A stretch of DNA of 64,000 nucleotides from Antedon mediterranea (Eukaryota; Echinodermata; Crinoidea; Comatulida; Antedonidae), in NCBI RefSeq assembly GCF_964355755.1, contig NC_092676.1:5748288-5812287 (forward strand), read 5' to 3'. The position numbers and the translations under genes are program-made. Position 1 is the stretch's first letter, and each line of letters opens with the position of its first letter. Positions 22,936 through 34,500 of this stretch are shown in pieces. The notes beneath the pieces are model-generated. The model was given only the letters and a program-made list of their open reading frames with translations. It did not search any database and was not told where the DNA came from.

Positions 22936-23215
22936 AAACTAACTTCAGTGTTATAGAGAAGCAGTGCCTTTTCGACATAATCTATTTTTTAACATTCCAA
23001 AGACCAGTTAAAATAAATCACAATATTTGTTATAATAGTTTCTATTTGAGAATAATAAATACTAATAATAACAACGATTTCATTATTTAAGGTCCATAGA
23101 ACCCCTTTTATATACAATAAATTACTAAAGTATTACCTAGACAAAGATTTCCCTCCAAAATGAGTATTCATAAAATCCGGCATTCTGATTGGCTAAAAGT
23201 TTATGAAGTCAAACG

Positions 23216-23311
23216 TGTTGACAGGTGGATAATTGCCAAGTGGTAAGTATTTTTATGCTGCTTTATAAGCATAAAAATACTTACCACTTGGCAATTATCC
23301 ACCTGTCAACA
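23216..23311. repeat. Perfect palindrome, 43-bp arms, 10-bp loop
   Basis: The left arm 23216-23258 and right arm 23269-23311 are exact reverse complements around the loop TGCTTTATAA. It lies inside the foldback element, just left of its right inverted end. Confidence 0.95.
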
Positions 23312-23767
23312 ATCAATAGAAAAATATGTGTTCTAAGCAATTTAACACTAAAATGAAGTCTGTACCCCTACCGGTTACTAGGATATGGACCTTCATTTTG
23401 TTTTGGCAACCATTTTGAAAATACTCCAAATATGGTCATAAAATACATTTTTTTTCTTGGCTACAATGATTTTTTTAATCTGTATGTCCAAGTGAACATA
23501 TGTGCAAAAAATGAAAACTTTGTCATCCGTGTAACGTTTTTGATCATTTTTTCCCCTTAAGGCACCCCACTATACTGTTTTTTTAAAAACTAACAAAACA
23601 TTTTGTATAATATAGAGCCTATTTTCAAAGAAAGGGCTAAATATATTATTAGACACAGTATCAAATACCAAACAGCTAATTATGAAAATAACACACTTTC
23701 TGATACTGATAGCATAATTATTATACCTATCAACATAACGTAAATTTAAAGAATGAAGCAATCATAC

Positions 23768-23982
23768 CGGGAAGGGTATCACTATTCCATGCGATAGTAA
23801 TATTATCATAGTCAGACTCGATGACTTGATAAATTGTAAAGTTAACATCAGTTGAGTTGATAAATTCAATACTACTATAATCACTTTCACTGCCACCATC
23901 GCTGCCACTGTCACAGCGATAACAAGGTAATACAACCAATATAACAATACAATAGTAATATGATTCCTTTTAAGATGAACAT
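23768..23982 (-). pseudogene. Gene A exon 1, frameshifted
   Basis: Homologous to exon 1 of genes B and C from ATG (23982) to the phase-1 donor (sense GTATGATTGC, plus-strand 23758-23767). It is 215 nt, whereas a multiple of three plus one is needed. A 2-bp deletion in the signal-peptide codons (near 23950) puts the ATG frame into an early stop, while the frame that fits the donor is open downstream (VVLPCYRCDSG, later NSDTLPG). The mature linker is shorter in Ser/Gly and longer in Asn-X-Thr/Ser sites than in genes B and C. Confidence 0.75.
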
Positions 23983-24277
23983 CTTCTTAACTCAATTCAC
24001 TCGTAATCAATTTAATAAACTTTACTTCTGCGAGTCCACTCAGCATATGAACAATATACTTTGTTTCATATCTTCATTTACCTGTATTTATTAAACTTTT
24101 TTAAATATTAAACATTTAGATACAGTCACCGGATGCATTAATAAAATTCTGAGTTGTTAATATTTTATAATATTTTATCCATATTATATGAGCACAAGAT
24201 TTTTAAAACACATGGACCCGTGTTACTCATAATTGTTGAAAAGTGCTAAGTTTAAAAATAGAGATAAGTATAAGTAT

Positions 24278-24412
24278 AATCTAGGCTGGGTGTGTCTAGC
24301 AAGGGTGTCGATTATGTCGGTATAATCTAGGCTTGGTGTGTCCAGCAAGGGTGTCGATTATGTAGGTAGAATCTAGACTGGGTGTGTCTAGCAAGGGTGT
24401 CGATTTCAAGAT
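24278..24412. repeat. Tandem repeat of about 62 bp, 2-3 copies
   Basis: The motif TAGCAAGGGTGTCGATTATG occurs in three successive, slightly diverged copies, against a single partial copy near 3765. Confidence 0.75.
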
Positions 24413-25216
24413 TTACTTTTCAATTGCGAAAAAACTCAGATTTACTAAATTATTGATCGTTCCATTATTAATCAGAGGGGAGATTTTGATATTTTAATCT
24501 TTTTCAATTAATTCTCTTTGTTTGTACTGTGTTATAAGTTTGCATACATTTATTTATTTCATGATTTTCATAATTTATTATTTGTGTTGTACGTTTAAAC
24601 GTTTACTCTATATTGAATATAGATATCATAGAGCATGAAATAACTGGGTGAAGTATGTTTACATTAACGACGAGAGTGCGTTGGACTCCATCCAAGTATC
24701 TCAACATTCACACTAATAACATTACGTTATTACTTACTTGGTAAATGACTTATATTTTGAAAAAATATATTTTGAGGGAGACAATTACATCTTTAATAGT
24801 ACTTAGTAAATCGCGTATATAATACAATCTACCTCCAAGGAAAGAATAACTTCAATCAGATCGTTATGTTAATAGGTATAATAATTAAGCTATCAGTATC
24901 AGTAACAAGTGTGTTATTTTCATAATTAGCTGTTTGGTATTTGATACTGTGTTTAATAATATATTTAGCACATCCGATAGAGATGGATACCCTTCAAATG
25001 TTAAGGGTTTTAAAAAAGAGTTGTAGGCCTTAATGGCCAATGAAAGTAAAGTATACAAACTTTAAACCATAAAAGAATTTTCTTTAAATCATAATTAAAT
25101 TGGACCTAAGCGAATAACATAACAAAAAACATGTGGGAAGGTGGTATCTGCACAGTTGGAAAACAATGAATGAACAAAATTATTAACACTATAATATGAT
25201 ATAATTATTGTATTGT

Positions 25217-25758
25217 ATGTATTGTCCCTTTGACTAATTCCAAAAAAAAATTTTTTTTTTTATTTCGAAAAAAAGTGGGTCATTTTGAAGTATCATAATA
25301 GTTATTAAATTTCACCAAAAATTTGTCTAAAAATAAATAATTTAACCGAAATACAGATGTTTTTTTGTTCAAAAAATAACTTTGACTTCCAGTCAAAGTT
25401 TTCAATCAAAACATATCCCATAATGCAATGCGCTTGTTTGGCTACTCTGTATGCATAATCATAAAACTTCCTCGCGATATGTGTGAAAACACCTTCTCAA
25501 CCGTGGTGAGTTGTAAACAATCCTAATTAGCATCATGCATAATGCATACTCATGGTTTGAAATCTTTGTTTACTTTCGCTTCGACGATTTCTCAGACGAA
25601 ATGTAATCTAATTAATTTACCTGTTAATTACGTAAACTGTTGTTTTTGGCTCGAATTTTCGACTTAAAGTGAATAACTTTATATATTACTTTGATATGGC
25701 CAATTTAAATTTAGAATATTTTTTTTTTCATTTTTTTGTGTTTCAAGGGACAATACAT
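25217..25758. mobile_element. MITE, ATGTATTGTCC-terminus family (long form)
   Basis: Ends ATGTATTGTCCCTTTGA and, on the other strand, ATGTATTGTCCCTTGAAA. Absent at the matching place near 3890. The interior holds long A/T runs and a divergent inverted repeat. Confidence 0.65.
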
Positions 25759-26123
25759 CTTAATGATATATAGAGGGAGTTACATTATTGCACTTTTTGA
25801 TTCATATCTATATAAAGCAAGCTTATGACGATTAAAATGACGGTAAAATAGGGAAGTAGTTAAAAGTAAATAAAACTGATTGGTAAGCAGGAGCTCAAAT
25901 TAACAGAAATAAAAGTGTAAATAAGTGTAAGAAATAAATGTGACGCAGGTATAACAATCACATGTGTATTTCTAATATAGATGTAGGTGTTATTATGAAT
26001 TACGCATATATAACATAATGGATTTGATCAGGGAAGAGTTAAATTAATTTAACTCTTCTTTGGATTTGATGAAGTATCGATCGTTGTAAACAAAGTTAAA
26101 AATATGCAGGTGGAACGCCATTG

Positions 26124-26173
26124 CCACGTCAGCCAATCAACGACTGACAACGGTAAATGAAGATTCAGCCAAT
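26124..26173 (-). promoter_or_regulatory. Conserved upstream block of gene A
   Basis: CCACGTCA (26124-26131) and CCAAT at 26133-26137 and 26169-26173, in the same spacing as upstream of genes C and B. It is pushed to about 2.1 kb from the ATG by insertions. Confidence 0.4.
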
Positions 26174-26554
26174 AAAATGTAAGCAGAAACATGTGAATTT
26201 GTTAGTGAAATATGTTAAGGTCATTATCAAAGCCATTTTGCTATGTGCATAATTGATAACAATGCACTAACATCATTATCATTTTCATATGTCACAACTT
26301 TAAATCGATATTGAATTCAAATTGTTCGTCTTTTTCATGCTACAGATTTGAGATTTTGTTTTGAAAATCCCGGATTTGTGTACTATTAGTTAAAATTGTA
26401 AATATCTTTTCAATTACATTATTTTCTTTATAGTTCTTACGAGCTTTCCTATGTTAATCTTTTATAGGTGATGATATTCCGATCCTGTTGGAAATAAGTA
26501 CGTGTGTACTTTGATATTTTGTATTGTATTGGCTTAACCACCCCTACCCCGGAT

Positions 26555-27642
26555 GCGATTTTTTTTTTCGTACATAAGTTGGGGACCCCCTCATGAAACG
26601 TCACAAAATAAACATGAATAATTCATCAGTTAAATTTTCTTGTTCCGTGTGCACCCAAGCGTATAGCAACAAGAAGTGATTACACAAGTGCGGTACGATT
26701 CTGGGCCTATCTCCGCTGTTGAAGAATAGCGGCGTTTTGTGTGGATTGTCGAAATAATCGGCCTTTAGTTTATGGTGTTTTTAATATAATTTATTACTAA
26801 AGAATTACGTGTTAAAATTATAGTTTCTATTGATACTATTAGGCCTAATTATTAGTCTCTAAACCCATGTCTATTCTAGTAGTAGCTGTGTGGATGTGTG
26901 TGACGTGTGTGTGTGTGTGTGTTAGGTATGACCAAAGATAGTTACACTATCTTTGGTATGACACAATCCGAGTAATAAGTCAGCAAAATTAAACAATAAA
27001 CATTACACAAAAATACATTTTTTTATTCTCGTGGGTCAAATCTTCCCATCTCATGTGTTCATATACGCGCATTTTTAAAGTTCCTTTGAGTACATTGCAT
27101 ATTGTTTGATAATTGATAGCAGAATTTAAAAAATACAGTACACACATTATACACATTCTTTATTCTTGTGGGTCTAAGCTTTCTTTGGGCTATGTCCAAG
27201 AACGCTTGGGTGCACACGGAACAACAATAATACGATTCTTTCTACAATAATAGGACTAGGATTCTAGGTCAATTCACGTGATTGCCTTCGCGCACTCTTC
27301 TTCACACACACGTCCACTATGCAAAATGTGTCGAGGCTAATCGACAGCTAGGCAAAACATTAAACTAAGTAGTAATTGGACATAGCCCAAATACACAAGT
27401 CACACACACCCACACAGCTACTACTAGAATATACAGGGGTTTAGAGACACACAAAACTCCGCTATTCTATTATGAAATCAGCGGAGATAGGCCTAGAATC
27501 GTACCGCACTTGTGTAATCACTTCTTGTTGCTATACGCTTGGGTGCACACGGAACAAGAAAATTTAACTGATGAATTATTCATGCTTATTTTGTGACGTT
27601 TCACGATGGGGTCCCCAACTTATGTACGAAAAAAAAAATCGC
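26555..27642. mobile_element. Foldback (MULE-like) element with 9-bp target duplication
   Basis: Flanked by the direct repeat ACCCCGGAT (26546-26554 and 27643-27651). The inverted ends begin GCGATTTTTTTTTTCGTAC and continue for about 150 bp. The paralogous site at 4670-4690 is empty. A 9-bp duplication and long inverted ends fit Mutator-like elements. No transposase frame seen. A TG microsatellite and a 17-bp-arm palindrome (about 26922-26957) lie inside. Confidence 0.85.
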
Positions 27643-27846
27643 ACCCCGGATATACGCTGTGTTGACGTTTATAAGAAAAATGATAACTTTACTGTTATGT
27701 TCATAACTCTTTACGCCTTTCTTGTTTTGTTTTTCAATTCCTGGCTGCTTGTAACTCTTAAAAAATTAATCTTCTGCTATACGTTTATAAATTTATAACT
27801 TGTCTCCCGCTAATTAAAGACCGATATATACGCGATTTAATAAGTA

Positions 27847-28195
27847 CTATTAAAGATGTAATTGTCACCCTATAATTTTTTCAAAAATGTTTGGTTGAAT
27901 ATGCCATCTTAATGTCACATAATAGTTATCCATTTTGACCAAAAATTGGATCGAACAAAAAAATTATTTATCCTAAAAAAACTGTAATTTAAAGCAAAAA
28001 TAGTCAGCCAATGGATTTTTGGTTGTATAGGCTATAACCATTTATTTTGTCATTTCATAAGTGAAAACAATGTTTTTTCCTCTTTTTTTTCTACTGAAGT
28101 GATTAACTTTATTAAAACTACAAAATAAATAAAAGTCTTATTTAAGTAATCTTCATTTTTCATGTTTTTGGGGACAATACATATTTAATAGTAAA
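27847..28195. mobile_element. MITE, paralogous copy of 4870-5220
   Basis: Same ends and interior as the element in the gene C/A spacer, duplicated along with the spacer. Confidence 0.5.
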
Positions 28196-30506
28196 GGATT
28201 ATTTAAACACTGTTTTATGTTTGTACCGTATAACCTCATAATATGTAATAGTTTATTTCATCTGTTTTGTTTTACTATCAAATGTTATTTTGTTCGGACC
28301 CCATAATTGATGCATGGCTTACACAGTTCTCATTATATAACTTCCAAATTTATCCAAAGATTGTTTTATCTTTGTTTAAAGTTTGTTTTGTTGACGTTTT
28401 ATATATTATTATAATTTTAATAAGGAGTTTTTTTATATAAGAAGTTATAGTTAACTCCTTGTTACTGTCCTGTTTCTTATTGTATATTATCATCCTTTCC
28501 TTCTCCTACGTTTTTGTATCTCGAGTATCTCTAAAACGTGTACACATAACATTTCATAATTTTGTCAACATTTGAACATTTACATTTGTATATTGTATAC
28601 CGTATATTGATGATATGCAGCAGAAACTTCCAATAGTTAATGTTGCCCATTAAGTTGTAAGGTTGATCGTGAAAATCAAAACGATTATGAATATTATCAC
28701 TAGCGTTCTGATTTTGACCAGCTTATAGCAACCCATTCATGGAATGATAAAGAAATCTATCTGTACGGCGACTGTAGAATAAACCCGAGATATGCCTTAC
28801 TTCTTACTACTTTTTAGACGATAAAAGATTAGAATATTTTGTATAGTAAAGAGTTATACAATGCATACTGTACGTTTTATTTTTAATAAATTGTGCAATT
28901 TGCGGTATTTACCATTATTATCAATATTGCCTGCCACGTTTTACATATTCAATATTGATCTTGACCTACCCACCAAAGTTATCGATCACTCTGCTAATAA
29001 TATCATGAAACAAACTAAAGTTACATTCACACTAATGTTTTATTTTACGGAAGGGAAGACGGCGTCGTTATTATTTACCAAAACGGTATCGTCTTCCGTT
29101 CCGTGAAGTATAATGTAAGCGGTATCCGGATAAATAACTAAGCCTGTGTCCTATGATTTAAGTGAGCATACGATCGTTGGTAAAAGTTACTGCAAGCTGT
29201 ATGTTAAAGCAACACTAAGAAGACAGAAAACATCTTAATATACTGTGTGGAACAAGCTGTGTGTGTCATTTGGCGGAGCAACCTCACGATAAAGAAATAT
29301 TGTATGTATAGTTTTTTGGCGAACTGTGTTGTGTTGTTTTTGTTTGAAAACTCAAATTATAACACAATGCCCTCTTCTTTATTTTCTTAATGCTGCTTTT
29401 AATAGCAATAAAAATATTAATGACAATCAAGTAAGAACATAATATAAATAATGGAATAACAGAATAATACTGTATATCGGAAGTTTGATTAAATACTCCT
29501 TAAGTTGTTCGCATTTAAGTTTGATACTCCTTAAGTTACTTTTCAAATTCCTTAATCTTACAAAAGTAGTACGTCAAAACATTACCAAACAAAATGAATC
29601 AATTCCTTCTTCTTTAAATCTACTAAATCCTCAAATAATTAATAATATTACAAAAATTGTCGAATTGTTTAAATCTACCTAAATCTTCACATTATTTTAC
29701 GTAACGGAAAATTTCAGTAAATCGAGCCTTAACTTCTTAAGTCTTTACTCAATGGTACATTGCATACTTCAGAACCAATTTTTACCAATTTAAAACAACT
29801 TTGTCAAAAAGTATTCGTTTTTGTGCACAAATTTTCAAACAAATAAAGATTCACAAACTCACTTATAATGTATACAAAATACAATTAAACTTCAATCGAG
29901 GAAATTCAACACATTGTGATCAGATATTCAAAATAATTAATCATTATTAAGAATGTATGTTTAAGTTTTTAGCTTAAATTTAATTCACGTTTTATCACAT
30001 TGTTCTTTTCATACCTATCTAACATACAATCATCACCATATCTGGTTAAATTTAAATTGTCTTAGTACAGTATAAGTAAAGTGTTAAATAAAATTGATTT
30101 AGAAACAATGTAAAAAAATTTGATACTTCCATAATATTATTTACTTGTCATATGCGTATTTAAACGTTAAGCAAATAAATATCGTTTTTACAGATGTCAA
30201 ACAACTTGATAGGTTAACTCGAGAAATTAAAAGACATTAAATAATTTATCAAGTGTATTGTTATAAACCAGTGAACGTATATAGGACTGATAAAATCCTA
30301 AGATATAAACGAACAGTGTTTGAAAATTTTAACTTAACGTTCTGTATAATATTTGAAATAGATTACAATAAATTTAAACCATTGTTATAAAATATATAAC
30401 ACATTTAAATCCCAAAGCGGGTGCTAAAGATTACATGAATACAATAAATGAACATTTAATAGGCAAAAACAAGACCAAAGTGTAGAGTTTGCACAATACA
30501 ATTAAA

Positions 30507-31521
30507 TTACAATGTATTAAGTGGAATCTGTACAACTGCCGGTTGACGCACTTTGCACTTAAACATATATACAATTGTGTAAAGATAAGGATTGACTGAG
30601 GAGTTGATGGGGATGATGAATGTCGCCGCCCAAACATATATGTCATCAGGAATTGTCATCCAACCCATCTCAGAACCAATTGCCATTACTATAATCGGAC
30701 CCCAGCAACAGAAATCTGTGAAAACTATTAAGCCTAGTTTCCTCGCCATTTTCAACTGTTCTTTCCTCATCTGTCGTCTATTGACAGTGGCCCCCGATCT
30801 CTTAACCGATAAGAAGATTACGAGGTAGCTCACTGTTATTACAATGAACCCGATTCCGTTAAATACAACAAACATGGCGACTGCATACTCCCAGCCTTGC
30901 CAATGACTTTTTGTCAGAGGTAGTGCGAGGCACACACTCTCTTTGCCATAGTAATTATCCCCAAAATATGAAATATCTGTTATTGGAAGAAAACTCAGCA
31001 CAATCCAGAAAAGCCATGCGAAGCCGATAATGATTCGACATTTTGTACGATTGAGGCGTTTCGTACTAAATGGATTAACAATGTTAATAGCTCGATCCAC
31101 ACTCAGCAGCATCAGTGTAAACACTGAGCATTGCCCAGAGAGTGTAGAAATTGCCCCGGCAAAGCTGCAAAGGAAACTGCTCTTCCAATCCCTTGCAACT
31201 TTGGCATACCGTCCACGATAGTGTACATCCACACTCGCAATGATGATTAAGTAGACAGCCATTAGCAAGTCAGACACGGCAAGATTAGTAATGAGTGTGG
31301 TTTGAACCTTATTTACATTGTTACCTGAATCATTATCCTTTTTAAACTTTCGTGATATGATGACAATCAAATTTCCAATGACTGATGACACCCCAATGAT
31401 CATCATCAATACACGGAGAACTTCGCTTTTTAGTAAGTCTTCACAAGAAGCAAATGCATCAACGGGTTCGCAGACATCAATGACACCAACAAGGCAACAG
31501 AGACGAGAAAAATCCGATTTC
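30507..31521 (-). CDS. Gene B 7TM exon (rhodopsin-class, LGR/GRL101-like)
   Basis: This 1,015-nt exon runs from the acceptor (sense ..CTCTCATAG) to TAA 30507-30509. The reading frame continues upstream of the first Met through the Cys hinge (SRLCCLVG, VCEP, ASCEDLL), so the Met at 31409 is internal, not a start. TM landmarks are as in gene A: GNLIVI, NLAVSD, SVDRAINIVNPF, FCCWGPI, NSSVNPYLYT. About 97 percent identical to gene A, with all substitutions conservative or in loops. Confidence 0.95.
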
Positions 31522-34500
31522 CTATGAGAGAGTAAAGTAAACTTGGCAAATGAATTTGAATAGTTATTTTTTTCGGAGGCCCAAATTGTTACTCTTCGAT
31601 CCCAAAAATAATGAGTAAAGGTTTAGAATAGTCGAAGATTAATTGTGAAAGTACATTTTTATGATACTTTCGGATAAATAAGAATAATAAAATACTATCT
31701 GTTTATAAGCATAATAACACATCGAATATCATGATTGTAACATAGCCGAATTAACTATTAATTTTAATATATCTATTTAAATTGAACATAATTAAAACAT
31801 TTACCACATTCAAATTATCAAATGTAACTTACTTAACTAAAACACCGACAAATTTAACATTCAATAAAATTATTTACTGTACATATAGCAAAGAGAATAA
31901 ATACTAATAGCTGCATAAGTTTGTATGAGCATCTCTCATACTTTTATCATACTTACAATTCTTTTAAATTGTTCAGTTCTTCAAAAGTTCTATCTCTGTA
32001 ATTCTGTAAGTTGTTCTTTTGTAACAATCTATAGGATAACATATTAGAAATAAATTAAGAATAGGCTAATACATTTTGAAAAAAGTAAAGTTTTCAAACT
32101 ATGGTTTATGTATGCTTTTCTTGAAGAAAATACATGAACTATGTATATTTTAACTGTTATGAATCCTCTTTATCTTTATCTTTGAATGTGGTCTGTATAT
32201 TTTTGTATTGTTTTTAAGATGGCCTCTTCAAGTCAGCTGTACTGCTGTAGTACTGTTAGAGCTACCCTTGTAAAACAAATTTGAATGAATAAATACATAT
32301 ATTAATAATTTATTTATCTGTACATAACACTATTCTAAATTCAAGACCCCTGATGAAAACAAAATACACTTTCTTTGTTTACTTGTTTGCGAAGTTTTCC
32401 ATTCAAATTCAGTGGTTGAATACATCCTTTGTGTTCGAAGTTCTGATTATTATTGTATGTTTTTTTAACGTTTTGTACTGTAATGCCTATAGCACTGATA
32501 CATATAACTATTCAAATACAAAGCTTCCTCACATTTTGACATTGAATCGTACAGCAAAAACTTTATTTTTTATTTGTTTACAGCAATAACTCCTTTACGG
32601 CTTCACAAGTGTGTTATAAAATCATGTTAACTTACAAACGTGAAAGTGATGAAGCAAAAGAAGAAAATGCACCTGGTTCTATGGTAGTTATAGCGTTTTC
32701 CTGTAAATACCTGTTAAGATAACCAATATGTATTATTATATATCTTGTTTTTCACATTACATTAAGTAAAGTACAGATACAAGTATTATTGTATTACACA
32801 TTGCATAATATTCAATACTCTCATATACATTAATTCCTTGTCTCTTCTGGGTATTTTTTTTTAATAAGGGGATAAAAAGTTCACTTTTTTATTGAATCTC
32901 ATCAAATAATTGTTTGTTAATTATTGTTTGTTAATCTTAATATTCTATTGATTTTTTACAACAATTGATAACACAGTGACTGGTTATAATACAACAAATG
33001 TAAATTAGACTGGATCATAATAATAGAAAGTAGTTCTGTTTCTGGGATATACGTCAGTAAATACTGATGGCCTGGGTATACTTTAATCAGGCTTAAATAT
33101 ATGTTTATTTTGTTATTTTTATAGGAAATCATAACAATTTGTTATCATCTTTATGTATTTAATAATATAATTATTTAATTTACCTAAATAATGACCAATA
33201 CACAATTATTAATATCTTTAAACAATGAATAATTTAATGAAAATTGTTAATACTGTATGTGATTTTTTTTTTAAATACTGTGTTTTTTGATCAAATTATG
33301 AATGATAAACTGCATAATATTCATTATTATGAATTATTTCATTTGTTTTCTTTTTAAATAAATTAAAACAAACAAATTAATTTTAGAAAAATACTTACAG
33401 TTCTGTCAGTGCTGCCAATCTATCAAATACATTGGCTGGCAATGTACGTATTTTGTTATTGTACAAATACCTTCAAAGTAAAAGAAAGATACAGTAACAA
33501 TTACAATATTCAAGCTGTTTGAAATGTCAACTTTTATTTTCAATATACATTTTTGAATTATTTGTATAGTCTTTCAGTCAATGGTAGGGACATTATCTAC
33601 ATAGTAAATGCTGATGAGTATTCTTTAATTAGGCAAAAATTAACTGTTAAAATAATAATGTGTTATTTATTATCACAAATTCTATAGTAAATTCTAAATA
33701 TTTATTATCATCTTTATGTATTTATCATTTTTATGTATTTAATTAAATCTCTATAATGACCAATGAACAATTATCGATAATCTTTTAAAAATGAAAAATG
33801 TATGAATAATGGCCTCTTCAAGTCAGCTGTATACTGCTCTAGTACTCTTATAGATACCCTTGTAAACAAATTTGAATTAATAAATAAATTTATTTTTTAT
33901 AGCAAATTCTAATTATTATTTGTTTTATTATTATCCTAATGTTTTATTATCATTTATCATTTATTATCTACATAATAAATACTGATGGCCTGGGTATACT
34001 TTAATTAGGCTAAAATATATGTTTTATTTTGTTATTCTCATGAACATAATTTTTATAGGAAATCATACAAATTTGTTATCATCTTTATGTATTTAATAAT
34101 ATAATTATTTAATTTACCTAAATAATGACCAATAAACAATTATTAATATCTTTAAACAATGAATAATGTAATGAAAATTGTTAATACTGTATGTGATTTT
34201 TTTTTAAATACTGTGTTTGTTGATCAAATTATGAATGATAAACTGCATTATATTCATTGTTATGAATTATTTCATTTGTTTTCTTTTTAAGTAAATTAAA
34301 ACAAATAAATTAATTTTAGAAAAATACTTACAGTTTTGTCAGTGCTGTCAATCTATCAAATACATTGGCTGGCAATGTACTTATTTGGTTTCTGTCCAAA
34401 TGCCTTCAAAGTAAAAACAATGTACAGTAACAATTACAATATTCAAGTTGTTTGATGTGTCAACTTTTATTTTCGGTATACATTTTTTTTTAATTATTTG

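Larger units (their letters stand above)
21903..23572. mobile_element. 1.67-kb foldback DNA element with long inverted ends
   Basis: The termini (TAGTGAGGTGCCTTAAGG and, on the other strand, TAGTGGGGTGCCTTAAGG) begin inverted repeats of about 250 bp. It interrupts sequence homologous to the gene C and B intron between LRRNT and exon 1 (compare 2990-3070). No transposase frame seen, so it is non-autonomous. It contains a LINE fragment and a perfect 43-bp-arm palindrome. Confidence 0.8.
8035..23982 (-). pseudogene. LRR-GPCR gene A (partly decayed: broken exon 1, no LRRNT seen)
   Basis: Minus-strand copy with an intact 7TM exon (8035-9049) and ten in-frame LRR exons between 10216 and 19351. Exon 1 (23768-23982) has a 2-bp deletion relative to gene B inside the signal peptide, and its ATG frame stops within about 25 codons. 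Where the LRRNT exon should lie (right of 19660), the flanking intron and the donor motif are present but the Cys-rich exon has been replaced by an 840-bp tandem duplication. Either it is a pseudogene still carrying intact 3' parts, or it uses another 5' exon. The array is split by a LINE (11143-12980), and the 5' region by a 1.67-kb foldback element (21903-23572). Confidence 0.6.
23983..30506. other. Intergenic region between gene A exon 1 and gene B 7TM exon
   Basis: Paralogous to 3482-8034, with extra insertions: a 62-bp tandem repeat (24278-24412), MITE-like elements (25217-25758, 27847-28195) and a MULE-like foldback (26555-27642). It holds the conserved upstream block of gene A (26124-26173). 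No gene supported. Confidence 0.7.
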
